In this document: in pieces, positions 43,377-51,716 of the stretch
Layout of the letters: every line of letters begins with the position of its first letter
How positions within the stretch are numbered: the stretch's first letter is position 1
Assembly (NCBI RefSeq): GCF_000177235.2
Contig: NC_014829.1
Location: forward strand, 1,178,001 to 1,242,000
Reading direction: 5' to 3'
Source: Evansella cellulosilytica DSM 2522
GTDB taxonomy: Bacteria; Bacillota; Bacilli; Bacillales; Salisediminibacteriaceae
DNA: 64,000 bases
The notes under the pieces: model-generated
The model's database searches: none
What the model saw: the letters and a program-made list of their open reading frames with translations, nothing else
Told to the model about the DNA's origin: nothing
Made by a program: the position numbers and the translations under genes

Positions 43377-44639
43377 ATGAAACAATCAGCTGTTGATAAT
43401 GAATTTGCTTTAGAGGCAGTACCGAGTACAAATAGACGTGGTTTTTGGAAAATGCTAGTTGTCATGCTTGGATTCACCTTTTTTTCTGCGAGCATGTGGT
43501 CTGGAGGAACGTTAGGAAATGGCTTAACATTTACCCAATTTATTCTCATTGTTTTAGCTGGCAATTTAATCTTAGGATTGTATACTGGCGCACTAGCATA
43601 TATTGCTGCGAATACTGGGCTATCGACGCATTTATTGGCTCGATATGCTTTTGGGGAAAAAGGTTCTTACGTTTCCTCATTTATGTTAGCAGCGACACAA
43701 GTGGGATGGTTTGGAGTTGGCGCAGCAATGTTTGCTCTCCCTGTACAAAAAGTAACAGGGGTAAATGAATACTTGTTAGTTTTTCTTGTTGGAATTTTAA
43801 TGACAGCTACCGCTTATTTTGGAATGAAGGCACTCGTTATTTTAAGTTTTATTGCAGTACCTTCCATTACGGTGCTGGGGTCCATCTCTGTGTATAATGC
43901 AACGGAATCAATTGGTGGTTTTTCTAGTTTATTTGACTACCAACCTCCTGAAATGATCGGGTTAGCAGCTGCATTAACCATTTGTGTTGGTTCCTTTATT
44001 AGTGGAGGTACACTGACGCCTGATTTTACGCGTTTTGCAAAAACGAAGAAAACGGCAGTCATCACAACACTTGTTGCCTTTTTTATTGGTAACTCGCTCA
44101 TGTTTATTTTTGGAGCAATCGGTGCCATATCAACAGGGGAATCTGACATCTCTGAAGTAATGTTTATTCAAGGGTTAATTATTCCAGCTATCATTATTTT
44201 AGGTTTAAACATTTGGACAACAAATGATAATGCGCTATATGCATCGGGATTAGGTTTTTCTAATATTACAAAAATATCTAAAAACAAATTAGTTATTTTT
44301 AATGGACTAGTAGGTACAGTATTTGCTCTATGGTTAAACAACAACTTTGTTGGTTGGTTAACATTTTTAGGTTCTACTTTACCAGCTATTGGAGCGATTA
44401 TATTAGCGGATTACTTTATTTTAAATAAAGGGAAATATAACGATTTTAAAGCGATGACATTCAAACCAGTGAATTGGATTGCCCTTGCTGCATGGGGCAT
44501 TGGTATATTGTTGGCGACTTATGTGCCAGGCATTCCGCCACTAAATGCGATCATTGGATCTGCTGTGGTATATATTATCATGATGAAATTCGTTGGAAGA
44601 GATAAAGACGGAGTAATAGGAACAGAAAAGGTGAGTTAA
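43377..44639 (+). CDS. codB: Cytosine permease CodB-like
   Basis: 420 residues, about 12 membrane segments, NCS1 family. It has GFTFFSASMWSGGTLGNGLT, then VGSFISGGTLTPDFTRFAK and IWTTNDNALYASGLGFSNIT, all typical of CodB. It imports cytosine (or a related pyrimidine) with cations. GGGAGGGAG precedes ATG 43377. It lies 155 bp after a ykkC-class terminator and directly before codA, whose ATG follows its stop with no gap. The riboswitch context allows an unusual substrate such as a guanidine-related compound. Confidence 0.88.
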   Translation: MKQSAVDNEFALEAVPSTNRRGFWKMLVVMLGFTFFSASMWSGGTLGNGLTFTQFILIVLAGNLILGLYTGALAYIAANTGLSTHLLARYAFGEKGSYVSSFMLAATQVGWFGVGAAMFALPVQKVTGVNEYLLVFLVGILMTATAYFGMKALVILSFIAVPSITVLGSISVYNATESIGGFSSLFDYQPPEMIGLAAALTICVGSFISGGTLTPDFTRFAKTKKTAVITTLVAFFIGNSLMFIFGAIGAISTGESDISEVMFIQGLIIPAIIILGLNIWTTNDNALYASGLGFSNITKISKNKLVIFNGLVGTVFALWLNNNFVGWLTFLGSTLPAIGAIILADYFILNKGKYNDFKAMTFKPVNWIALAAWGIGILLATYVPGIPPLNAIIGSAVVYIIMMKFVGRDKDGVIGTEKVS

Positions 44640-45902
44640 ATGATGCTATTAAAAAACGCTAGGCTTAGAGGTAAGGATGGATTATGGCAAATCCTTACTT
44701 CCGGAGGAAAAATAAAGGAAATAGCAAGAGCAATACCTTTATCAGATGTCGAATCTTTCGATTGTGGGGAAAACCTTCTACTTCCCCCATTTGTAGAACC
44801 ACATGTACACTTAGATACGACATTAACAGCAGGTGAACCAGAGTGGAATAGAAGTGGTACGCTATTTGAAGGTATTGACATTTGGGCGAAGCGAAAACAA
44901 TTATTGACACAAGAGGATGTGAAAAAACGTGCTAAAAAAGCATTACAAATGCAGATAGCACAAGGCATTCAATTTGTAAGAACACATGTAGATGTAACAG
45001 ACCCAAATTTAACAGCATTAAAAGCGTTACTTGAGTTGAAGGAAGAGCTAGCAAATGACGTTGATTTACAAATTGTTGCTTTTCCTCAAGAAGGGATTCA
45101 ATCATTTCCAAGCGGAATGGAATTGTTAGAAGAGTCTATTAGAATGGGAGCTGATGTTGTAGGAGGGATTCCACATTACGAGTTTACGAGAGAATATGGT
45201 GAGCAATCAGTAAAGACGGTATTTTCTCTTGCAGAAAAATATGATCGGATGGTTGACATCCATTGTGACGAAATAGATGATGAGCAATCTCGATTTGTTG
45301 AAGTTGTAGCTGCAGAGGCATATCGAACTGGGGTGGGGGAGCGAGTTACCGTCAGTCATACCACTGCTATGCACTCATATAATGATGCTTATGTCTCCAA
45401 GCTTTTTCGGCTTTTAAAGTTATCAAAGATAAACTTTGTCGCTAATCCATTGGTAAATATACATTTACAAGGGAGATTTGATTCTTATCCAAAGCGTAGG
45501 GGGATTACGCGTGTAAAAGAATTGCAGAATGCTAATATAAATGTATGCTTTGGGCATGACGATATTTTCGACCCTTGGTACTCCCTTGGAACAGGAAACA
45601 TGCTTCAAGTATTACACATGGGTATTCATGTTTGCCAAATGCTCGGGTACGATGAAATTGTAGAATCAATCGATCTTGTTACATCTAATAGTGCGAAAAC
45701 ACTTCAAATAACGAATAGATACGGTATAGAAGAAGGAAAGCCAGCAAATTTTATTATCCTTGACGGGAAAAGTGAGTATGAGATTATTCGGAAATCGTCT
45801 CACGTACTATATTCTTTTCGAAATGGAAAAGTTATTGCAAAAGCCGATGCTCCTAAATATCAGTTAAAGAATGGGGATAGGTTTGAAGATATCGATATTT
45901 AG
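44640..45902 (+). CDS. codA: Cytosine deaminase CodA-like
   Basis: 420 residues, amidohydrolase family. Metal ligands: [19 protein letters not shown] (H55, H57), [26 protein letters not shown] and [18 protein letters not shown] (Asp). The sequence follows E. coli CodA closely, including the DIFDPWY segment that contacts the pyrimidine, so cytosine to uracil plus ammonia is the expected reaction. Start ATG 44640 or 44643. Co-transcribed with codB under the ykkC-class riboswitch. A terminator follows immediately. Confidence 0.9.
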   Translation: MMLLKNARLRGKDGLWQILTSGGKIKEIARAIPLSDVESFDCGENLLLPPFVEPHVHLDTTLTAGEPEWNRSGTLFEGIDIWAKRKQLLTQEDVKKRAKKALQMQIAQGIQFVRTHVDVTDPNLTALKALLELKEELANDVDLQIVAFPQEGIQSFPSGMELLEESIRMGADVVGGIPHYEFTREYGEQSVKTVFSLAEKYDRMVDIHCDEIDDEQSRFVEVVAAEAYRTGVGERVTVSHTTAMHSYNDAYVSKLFRLLKLSKINFVANPLVNIHLQGRFDSYPKRRGITRVKELQNANINVCFGHDDIFDPWYSLGTGNMLQVLHMGIHVCQMLGYDEIVESIDLVTSNSAKTLQITNRYGIEEGKPANFIILDGKSEYEIIRKSSHVLYSFRNGKVIAKADAPKYQLKNGDRFEDIDI

Positions 45903-45930
45903 AAGGCTCATTTATGAAGGAGCCTTCTTT
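45901..45930 (+). terminator. Terminator of codBA
   Basis: AGAAGGCTC / GAGCCTTCT, 10-base loop, TTTG tail. It starts one base before the codA stop ends. Confidence 0.8.
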
Positions 45931-45979
45931 GAATAGATGTATAGGGGGAGGTCACGTTGGTGGCTTCCTTATTTGGTGT

Positions 45980-45997
45980 GGCTAATGAGAACCGTTC
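45980..45997. repeat. Family A palindrome, partial copy 6
   Basis: GGCTAATGAGAACCGTTC; the right half is missing. Confidence 0.75.
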
Positions 45998-46067
45998 GGA
46001 ACCAGTGAAAAAGTACTTACACTTTAAGTATAGACTAATAAATATAAAGTTATTTGAATATAGAAGT

Positions 46068-46190
46068 TGATGAGACCTGTGCAAACTCGCTTTCCGCGGG
46101 CGGCTGGTAAGTCTCCTCTATGCTGCGCATCTGCGGGGTCTTACCTCTGCCTTTACTCCCGCAGGAGTCTCGTTCACTTCGGTCTCATCA
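46068..46190. repeat. Large GC-rich palindromic element, family C, copy 2
   Basis: Terminal inverted repeats TGATGAGACC / GGTCTCATCA; interior CTCGCTTTCCGCGGGC and CTCCCGCAGGAGTCTCG as in copy 1. Confidence 0.8.
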
Positions 46191-46253
46191 CCTCTTTCTC
46201 TAATTAGGTACTCTGAATAATCATGCAACAATATATTAATTTTTACACTTTTT

Positions 46254-46292
46254 CAGCGGTCTCGAAGAACCGTCCCTGTTAGTCTGTTAGTC
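46254..46292. repeat. Family A-like repeat, variant copy 7
   Basis: CAGCGGTCTCGAAGAACCG, then TCCCTGTTAGTC plus a 7-bp duplication TGTTAGTC. Confidence 0.75.
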
Positions 46293-46395
46293 TGGTATAT
46301 ATTGTAAAAAAAGTATGGTAAAATAAACCTGTGAAATGTTGATCATAAACGAACGAATTTCTTACTTACAATAGTAGAGTAGAGGGGGAGAAAAG

Positions 46396-46896
46396 ATGAG
46401 AAAAGTATTGATTGCTCTAGTAACTATCAGCTTATTATTTATTAGTGGTTGTTCGCAGACGAATAAAGATGTGGCTATAGAGTATTTAGCAGAAAAGGGC
46501 TACGATGTAGATACTTATGAGGGAAGCGGTTCTATGTATCAATTAACAAAAGAAAAAATAATAGACGAGTTCCCCATCTGGGCACTTCAAACGTTTGAAC
46601 CAGGAGATTACATTGGGAAAGAAATTGAAACAGAATATTTTAGAGTGGATAATCATCCCTTAGAAAACTGGAGCAATAATGGTGGTGTGAGCGCTAATGG
46701 GAACCCTTTAGTATCAATAATTTTCGTAGATGGAAAACCAATCGGTGGATACGCTATTCCAAATTTAGATGATGATATCGATTTATTAGGTTATTCCACA
46801 TACGATATTGACGGGAAAACTCTAGAAGAGGTACACGCAATTGAGGACTATCCAAGCTGGTTTGATGCATGGATGGAGAAATATAACGAGAAATAA
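46396..46896 (+). CDS. Predicted lipoprotein (166 aa), unknown
   Basis: Type II signal peptide (VLIALVTISLLFISGCS) with lipobox I-S-G-C (C19). The mature part begins SQTNKDVAIEYLAEKGYDVD and contains WALQTFEPGDYIGKEIETEY and SIIFVDGKPIGGYAIPN; it looks like a small secreted alpha-beta domain (DUF4830-like is possible). AGAGGGGGAG precedes the ATG. It should be anchored to the outer face of the membrane. Monocistronic; function unknown. Confidence 0.75.
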   Translation: MRKVLIALVTISLLFISGCSQTNKDVAIEYLAEKGYDVDTYEGSGSMYQLTKEKIIDEFPIWALQTFEPGDYIGKEIETEYFRVDNHPLENWSNNGGVSANGNPLVSIIFVDGKPIGGYAIPNLDDDIDLLGYSTYDIDGKTLEEVHAIEDYPSWFDAWMEKYNEK

Positions 46897-46985
46897 AGAA
46901 TTTTTGAGTTTAACTACTTTCTGATATAGAGTGAGTGTTGTTCCCTTCTTAACATTGGAATGACTTATAATACATCCTGTACTTT

Positions 46986-47012
46986 GGCTAATGAGAACCG
47001 TCCCTGTTAGCC
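46986..47012. repeat. Family A palindrome, copy 8
   Basis: GGCTAATGAGAACCGTCC, CTGTTAGCC, the most complete copy with perfect GGCTAA / TTAGCC termini. Confidence 0.85.
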
Positions 47013-47077
47013 AGGTTGATTAAAATTTCTGTCAGTGGTAAAATATGACTAACTTTTATGGACGGAGGTGGGGGAGG

Positions 47078-47206
47078 ATGTTGAATCACGCTGTTTTAGT
47101 GCATGGATTTTGGATGCAATTCCTATATTTTGTCCGTGCAAAATTTGCTGTTTTAGTTGTTAACGGGAGAAGTCTGTCCTTTTTTAACAATTCAATAGCA
47201 AACTAA
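47078..47206 (+). CDS. Putative leader peptide of the ABC-F gene (42 aa)
   Basis: ATG 47078 follows a very strong GGAGGTGGGGGAGG. The product (MLNHAVLVHGFWMQFLYFVR, then AKFAVLVVNGRSLSFFN) is hydrophobic. It sits 177 bp before the ABC-F start, inside a leader with alternative hairpins. Such peptides upstream of ABC-F resistance genes stall ribosomes when an antibiotic binds and so relieve attenuation. Coding potential is inferred from RBS strength and context only. Confidence 0.55.
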   Translation: MLNHAVLVHGFWMQFLYFVRAKFAVLVVNGRSLSFFNNSIAN

Positions 47207-47359
47207 AACAGTGAAAAACATTTCTTAACCCACACAATAAAAGAGCGGTTATAGGAGGGCATTTTCATGCTCTCCTTATTTAGTAGAACGCGGATCAAAT
47301 GAACTTTGCGTTCGATCGTTGCTCAGCCATGGGAAGGTATGTCCTCTCATGGCCTTTTT
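47091..47359 (+). promoter_or_regulatory. Attenuator leader of the ABC-F gene
   Basis: CTGTTTTAGT occurs at 47091-47100 and 47148-47157, and its complement ACTAAAACAG at 47202-47211 can pair with only one of them. Downstream is a hairpin GGAGGGCAT / ATGCTCTCC (47254-47275) and a terminator GCCATGGGAAGG / CCTCTCATGGC with TTTTT (47326-47359), 25 bp before the start codon. GGAGGGCAT can also pair with ATGTCCTCT inside the terminator, acting as antiterminator. Confidence 0.65.
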
Positions 47360-47383
47360 GTATCCATAAAAGGAGGAATTGAC

Positions 47384-49261
47384 GTGATTATATGTAGTGT
47401 GAATAAAGTTGCTAAGATGTATGGTGGAAACGCTATTTTTGAAGAGATATCCTTTGAAATAAAAGAAAAAGAACGTGTTGGTCTAGTTGGACGAAATGGT
47501 AGCGGAAAGACAACGTTAATTCGTTTGTTAGCTGGTGAAGAAACACCAGATACAGGTGACATTCATTTGAAAAAAGATGCAGCTGTTGGATATCTTACAC
47601 AAATCCCAGATTACCATGATTCTACATCTACAAAGGAAGTTTTAAAATCAGCTTTTTCACCTTTACTTCAGATGGAGGAAAAGATGGAAAAGCTTGAGGC
47701 TGAAATGGGTGTAGAGACTGACCCTAATAAACTTCAAAAACTCATGGGTGAATATGGAGAATTACAAGATCAATATGCGAATAATGGTGGGTATGAAATA
47801 GAGTCCAATATTGAAAAAATAGCTCACGGTTTAAATATTCAGATGTTCATTCATTCCCCATTTTCTCAATTAAGTGGAGGGGAAAAAACAAAGGTTGGTC
47901 TAGGGTTGATGCTATTAAAACAACCAGACCTGCTACTGCTAGATGAACCAACGAACCATTTAGATTTAATGGCAGTTGAATGGCTTGGAAGCTTCTTAAG
48001 AGATTATAGTGGGACAGTCCTTGTTATTTCACATGACCGTTATTTTCTTGATGAAGTAGTCAACAAGGTGATTGATTTGGAAGACGGAGAAGTAACAACT
48101 TACCACACTAACTTCACAGGTTTTGTGAAAGAAAAAGAAGAAAAGCTCCTAAAGGAATTTCAAGCATATGAGGAACAGCAAAAGAAAATAAAGAAGATGA
48201 AGGAAGCGATTAAACGTTTAAGAGATTGGGCGAACAGAGCGACCCCACCTAATGCTGATCTTCATAGACGAGCAAGGAACATGGAAAGAGCGTTAGAGAG
48301 GATGGAAAAGTTAAATCGCCCGATACTAAATCGCACTAAAATGAACCTAGAGATGGAGTCGACGGAAAGAAGCGGTAATGATGTCATTATGCTTAAAGAT
48401 ATCTCGAAATGTTTTGGTGACAAGTTGTTATTCGAGGGAGTAAATATGCATATTACTTATCAAAATCGAGCAGCCATCATTGGAGAAAACGGTACAGGAA
48501 AATCAACACTACTGAAATTAATTCTCCAACAACTTTTTCCAGACAAAGGAGAGGTACGGATCGGCAGTAATGTGAAGATCGGTTACCTATCTCAAAATAT
48601 ATTCTCTTCTATTAAAGACGAAACAGTGATTGAGACGTTCAGGGATGTAGTGAACGTAACAGAGGGTGAAGCAAGACATATTTTAGCGAGATTTATGTTT
48701 TATGGCTACACGGTTTTCCAGAAGGTTTCGCAGCTTAGCGGTGGAGAAAGGATGCGTTTAAGATTAGCCCAGTTGATGTACCAAGATATCAATTTATTAA
48801 TTTTAGATGAACCAACAAATCATTTAGATATTGAATCAAGAGAAGTATTGGAGGAAGCCCTTGAGGACTTTCAAGGCAGTTTATTAGCTGTATCACATGA
48901 CCGTTATTTTCTTAACAAGTTATTTGACAAAATTTATTGGATTGAAGCAAAGAAGATCCATTGCTTTGAGGGGAATTATACTTGGGCAAAAGAAAAAATG
49001 ACGAAGCGAAGAGAAAGTACGTTACAGTTGAGCTTGGAGAAAAAGAAAGAAGTGTCACTTCCCAAAAAGGAGCCAATAAAAAATAAGCGTAAGGACGCCG
49101 AAAACTTGGAAGAGGATTTAGTCAAGTTGGAAGATAGCATTGTAGCGTTAGACAAAAAGCTTTTGGAAGTGGAAGACTTGGAGTTACTACAACAGTTATA
49201 TAAGGAAAAAGAAGACTTAGAGAAAGAATGGGAAGTACTTTGTGACCAGCTAGAAGGTTAA
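47384..49261 (+). CDS. ABC-F family ATPase, probable ribosome-protection protein
   Basis: 625 residues from GTG 47384, nine bases after AAAAGGAGG; the longer frame to 47306 runs through the terminator. Two ABC domains: first with GRNGSGKTT, FSQLSGGEKTKV and LLLLDEPTNHLD; second with GENGTGKSTL, VSQLSGGERMRLRLAQ and LLILDEPTNHLD. The linker (about 245-310) is helical (KKIKKMKEAIKRLRDWANRA), and a coiled C-terminal tail of about 80 residues follows. No membrane domain. Antibiotic-resistance ABC-F proteins enter the ribosomal E site and displace drugs. The leader structure supports that role. Confidence 0.85.
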   Translation: MIICSVNKVAKMYGGNAIFEEISFEIKEKERVGLVGRNGSGKTTLIRLLAGEETPDTGDIHLKKDAAVGYLTQIPDYHDSTSTKEVLKSAFSPLLQMEEKMEKLEAEMGVETDPNKLQKLMGEYGELQDQYANNGGYEIESNIEKIAHGLNIQMFIHSPFSQLSGGEKTKVGLGLMLLKQPDLLLLDEPTNHLDLMAVEWLGSFLRDYSGTVLVISHDRYFLDEVVNKVIDLEDGEVTTYHTNFTGFVKEKEEKLLKEFQAYEEQQKKIKKMKEAIKRLRDWANRATPPNADLHRRARNMERALERMEKLNRPILNRTKMNLEMESTERSGNDVIMLKDISKCFGDKLLFEGVNMHITYQNRAAIIGENGTGKSTLLKLILQQLFPDKGEVRIGSNVKIGYLSQNIFSSIKDETVIETFRDVVNVTEGEARHILARFMFYGYTVFQKVSQLSGGERMRLRLAQLMYQDINLLILDEPTNHLDIESREVLEEALEDFQGSLLAVSHDRYFLNKLFDKIYWIEAKKIHCFEGNYTWAKEKMTKRRESTLQLSLEKKKEVSLPKKEPIKNKRKDAENLEEDLVKLEDSIVALDKKLLEVEDLELLQQLYKEKEDLEKEWEVLCDQLEG

Positions 49262-49325
49262 AAGGTTGATAAAATGCAAAAAGAATCAGTTATCAAATAT
49301 TGAAGGAAAGGTACGAGTTGTATGT

Positions 49326-49409
49326 GAGCGATATACAAATAGGTTAAATAGCTTTATTTGTATTGCAGTCGCTCGCCTGATAGGATAAACCCACTCCTAT
49401 CAGGCTTTT
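49326..49409 (+). terminator. Nested hairpins and terminator after the ABC-F gene
   Basis: An outer inverted repeat GAGCGA / TCGCTC with inner TACAAATA / TATTTGTA spans 49326-49375. Immediately after, GCCTGATAGGA / TCCTATCAGGC (49375-49405) with TTTT is a clear terminator. Confidence 0.75.
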
Positions 49410-49448
49410 AAACGATTGCAACGACTTCGCACATTGCTTAGGGGCACT

Positions 49449-49483
49449 TAAAAAGTGAAAGAACGCCACTTTTTCAGTGGCCT
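49449..49483. repeat. Short inverted repeats
   Basis: AAAAAGTG / CACTTTTT and, overlapping, GCCACT / AGTGGC followed by CTTTT. Similar CACTTTTTCAG sequences precede the variant family A copies. Confidence 0.5.
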
Positions 49484-49739
49484 TTTAATATGAGAAGGCC
49501 GGGGTATTGTGCTTTTTAAATTTGTAATTCACTTTACAATCCCTGTTTGTCATAAAAATCGTAACTTGTTTTAATGTACTATTTCCATTTTTCTGAGAAC
49601 ATAACTCGTTATTTTCTGTTATGATTTAATTATGAATATACATGATATTGTGGAGAATTTTGACTAGGTTCTAGAATCGAATCAGTTTGTAGAAAATCTT
49701 TAGGAAGTAATTTACAAGAAAGGAAAGGTGGTATAAAAT

Positions 49740-49967
49740 ATGGACCCAATACTTTGGATTCCTATCGGTTTCATCACAATAGGATTTATTATTTTGATAT
49801 TTGCTAAAAAAAGTATGGAAAGTAAACTGGCTTTTATTAAAGCAAATAAGGAAAGCGATGAAAGTGCAAAAAAAGCTAAATTCATAGTTTGGTGGATATA
49901 TGGTACTACCGCTTGGGGAGTAGTCAGTATTATTCTTATTGTTTGGTTTTTTAATACCTTTGTTTAA
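49740..49967 (+). CDS. Small two-helix membrane protein (75 aa)
   Basis: Two membrane helices (about residues 4-22 and 49-70) joined by a basic loop (AKKSMESKLAFIKANKESDE). AAAGGTGG lies eight bases before ATG 49740. I do not recognise a family. Monocistronic; 96 bp later is a terminator hairpin. Confidence 0.65.
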   Translation: MDPILWIPIGFITIGFIILIFAKKSMESKLAFIKANKESDESAKKAKFIVWWIYGTTAWGVVSIILIVWFFNTFV

Positions 49968-50062
49968 CTGTTGGATACAAGTGAACGTCAACTAACTTGT
50001 ACTGTCGTTTTATAAGGTTAACGAGTTTTTTTAATCTGTACCCTAGGTCATGCCAAATGGTG

Positions 50063-50098
50063 AAGATGATTTCTTTATTAAACAGAAATCATCTTTTT
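50063..50098 (+). terminator. Intrinsic terminator
   Basis: AAGATGATTTCT / AGAAATCATCTT, 9-base loop, TTTTTT tail. Confidence 0.85.
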
Positions 50099-50202
50099 TA
50101 ATCCAGTAGAAACCTAAATATTCTCCAATTCTATGAACCATCTTATTCGATGTTTTAAAGGATCAATTAAACTGGTGATTTGAATCTTAGATACCAACCT
50201 TA

Positions 50203-50216
50203 TGAAAGCCCTTACA
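50203..50216 (+). promoter_or_regulatory. cre-like site (CcpA)
   Basis: TGAAAGCCCTTACA differs from the cre consensus TGWAANCGNTNWCA at one position. It lies 115 bp before the importer operon, consistent with carbon catabolite control. Confidence 0.45.
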
Positions 50217-50266
50217 TTATTCTATATTCAAGTAACATTATTCCATTTAGTTTTAGGAAATTAATT

Positions 50267-50279
50267 AGTAAAATTTACT
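50267..50279 (+). promoter_or_regulatory. Operator 1 for the LacI-type regulator
   Basis: AGTAAA-A-TTTACT, a palindrome about one central base, 39 bp before the solute-binding protein gene. The identical 13-mer is at 56899-56911. Confidence 0.75.
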
Positions 50280-50317
50280 TACAAAGTACGGAACATCATT
50301 TATGAGGAGGGGTTAAG

Positions 50318-51631
50318 GTGAAAAAGAGATTATTTTTTCTGAGTATTCTGTCATTATTGGTGGTATTACTTCTTGGGGCTTGTGGAGATGATACAGAATC
50401 AACTGGTGAAAATGCTGGGGATAACGGTGGAAGTACTGATGAGGCACCAACTGGATCTGATGAAGAAGTAGAGCTTAGGTTTGCGCTTTGGGACTCTAAT
50501 CAAGAACCAGGACTTAGACAAATTGCAAATGATTTTGAAGAAGAGAACCCAAATATCAAGATTAACATTGAGGTAATTGGTTGGTCAGATTATTGGACTA
50601 TGCTTGAGGCGGGAGCAACCGGTGGATCATTACCTGATGTTTTCTGGATGCACTCAAATGAAATTTTCCGTTACGCATCAAATGAAATGTTATTAGATTT
50701 AAATGAGCGAATTCAAAGTAGTGATGTAGTTGAAATGGATAAATTTCCTGAAGGGCTGAAATCCATTTATAATTTTGAAGGCGTACAGTATGCCATTCCG
50801 AAAGATTATGACACGATAGGGCTTTGGTACAACAAAACAATGTTTGATGAAGCGGGTGTAGACTATCCTGATGATACATGGACATGGGATGATTTATACG
50901 ATGCTGCAAAACAACTAACGAAGGATGATGGTTCACAATATGGTATTTTAACACCTTTACACAGTCAAGAAGGGTACTATAACTTTGTTTATCAAAATGG
51001 AGGCACAATCATTACTGATGATAAACGTTCAGGATACGATGATCCTAAAACCATTGAAGCGTTAGAATTTTATATCAATTTTGTTAGGGAAGGCTTATCG
51101 CCAGAATCTTATTCTGATGCAGAACGAGCAACATTCTTAGAAAATGGAATTGCCGCTATGGGATTTTTTGGTTCATGGAACCTAACAGGATTCACGGAAA
51201 ACGAATACATGGCAGAAAACTTTGATGTAACAGTATTGCCAGCTACTAATGATGGTGGAAGAGCTTCAATCTTCAATGGACTTGGAAATGCCATTGCTTA
51301 CAACACTGAGCATCCGGAAGAAGCATGGAAGTGGGTTGAGTATCTAAGTTCGAAGGAAGCTCAGACAAGACAAGCAGAACTAGGTATCGCTATTTCAGCA
51401 TACGAAGGTGCTGCAGATGATTGGGTAAACTCAAATGATATCTACAATATTGAAGTGTTTATTGATATGGTAGATTATGCTCAAATTAGACCATATTCTA
51501 ATACAACTATTGTATGGGAAGATAGAGCTTATGAAGCGTTAATAGGGGCTTTCACTGGGGAGAAAACGGTAGAAGAAGCAGCTAAGGATGCAGCGGCGAT
51601 AATGAATGAGAGTTTAGAACAAGAACAATAG
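50318..51631 (+). CDS. Sugar ABC importer, solute-binding lipoprotein
   Basis: 437 residues from GTG 50318 (GAGGAGGGG upstream). Lipoprotein signal peptide LSLLVVLLLGACGDD (Cys about 22) and an acidic Ser/Thr-rich linker, then a family 1 solute-binding domain (ELRFALWDSNQEPGLRQIAN, EDRAYEALIGAFTGEKTVEE). With the permeases and alpha-galactosidase that follow, the substrate is probably an alpha-galactoside (raffinose, melibiose, stachyose). No ATPase gene is present, so a shared MsmX-type ATPase elsewhere is likely. A strong hairpin separates it from the permease genes. Confidence 0.9.
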   Translation: MKKRLFFLSILSLLVVLLLGACGDDTESTGENAGDNGGSTDEAPTGSDEEVELRFALWDSNQEPGLRQIANDFEEENPNIKINIEVIGWSDYWTMLEAGATGGSLPDVFWMHSNEIFRYASNEMLLDLNERIQSSDVVEMDKFPEGLKSIYNFEGVQYAIPKDYDTIGLWYNKTMFDEAGVDYPDDTWTWDDLYDAAKQLTKDDGSQYGILTPLHSQEGYYNFVYQNGGTIITDDKRSGYDDPKTIEALEFYINFVREGLSPESYSDAERATFLENGIAAMGFFGSWNLTGFTENEYMAENFDVTVLPATNDGGRASIFNGLGNAIAYNTEHPEEAWKWVEYLSSKEAQTRQAELGIAISAYEGAADDWVNSNDIYNIEVFIDMVDYAQIRPYSNTTIVWEDRAYEALIGAFTGEKTVEEAAKDAAAIMNESLEQEQ

Positions 51632-51644
51632 AACAAATCAAATG

Positions 51645-51680
51645 ATATTACGGCAACTATCAGCCTAGTTGCCGTAATAT
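51645..51680 (+). terminator. Intercistronic stem-loop after the binding-protein gene
   Basis: ATATTACGGCAACTA / TAGTTGCCGTAATAT, 15-bp perfect stem, followed by TCTTATA. It probably limits read-through so that more binding protein than permease is made, and protects the 3' end. Confidence 0.75.
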
Positions 51681-51716
51681 TCTTATAATATATAATCCGA
51701 GGTAGGATGTGATGAT

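Noticed and set aside
47306-47383. N-terminal extension of the ABC-F protein
   Set aside because: It would be translated from the terminator hairpin; GTG 47384 has an excellent ribosome-binding site.
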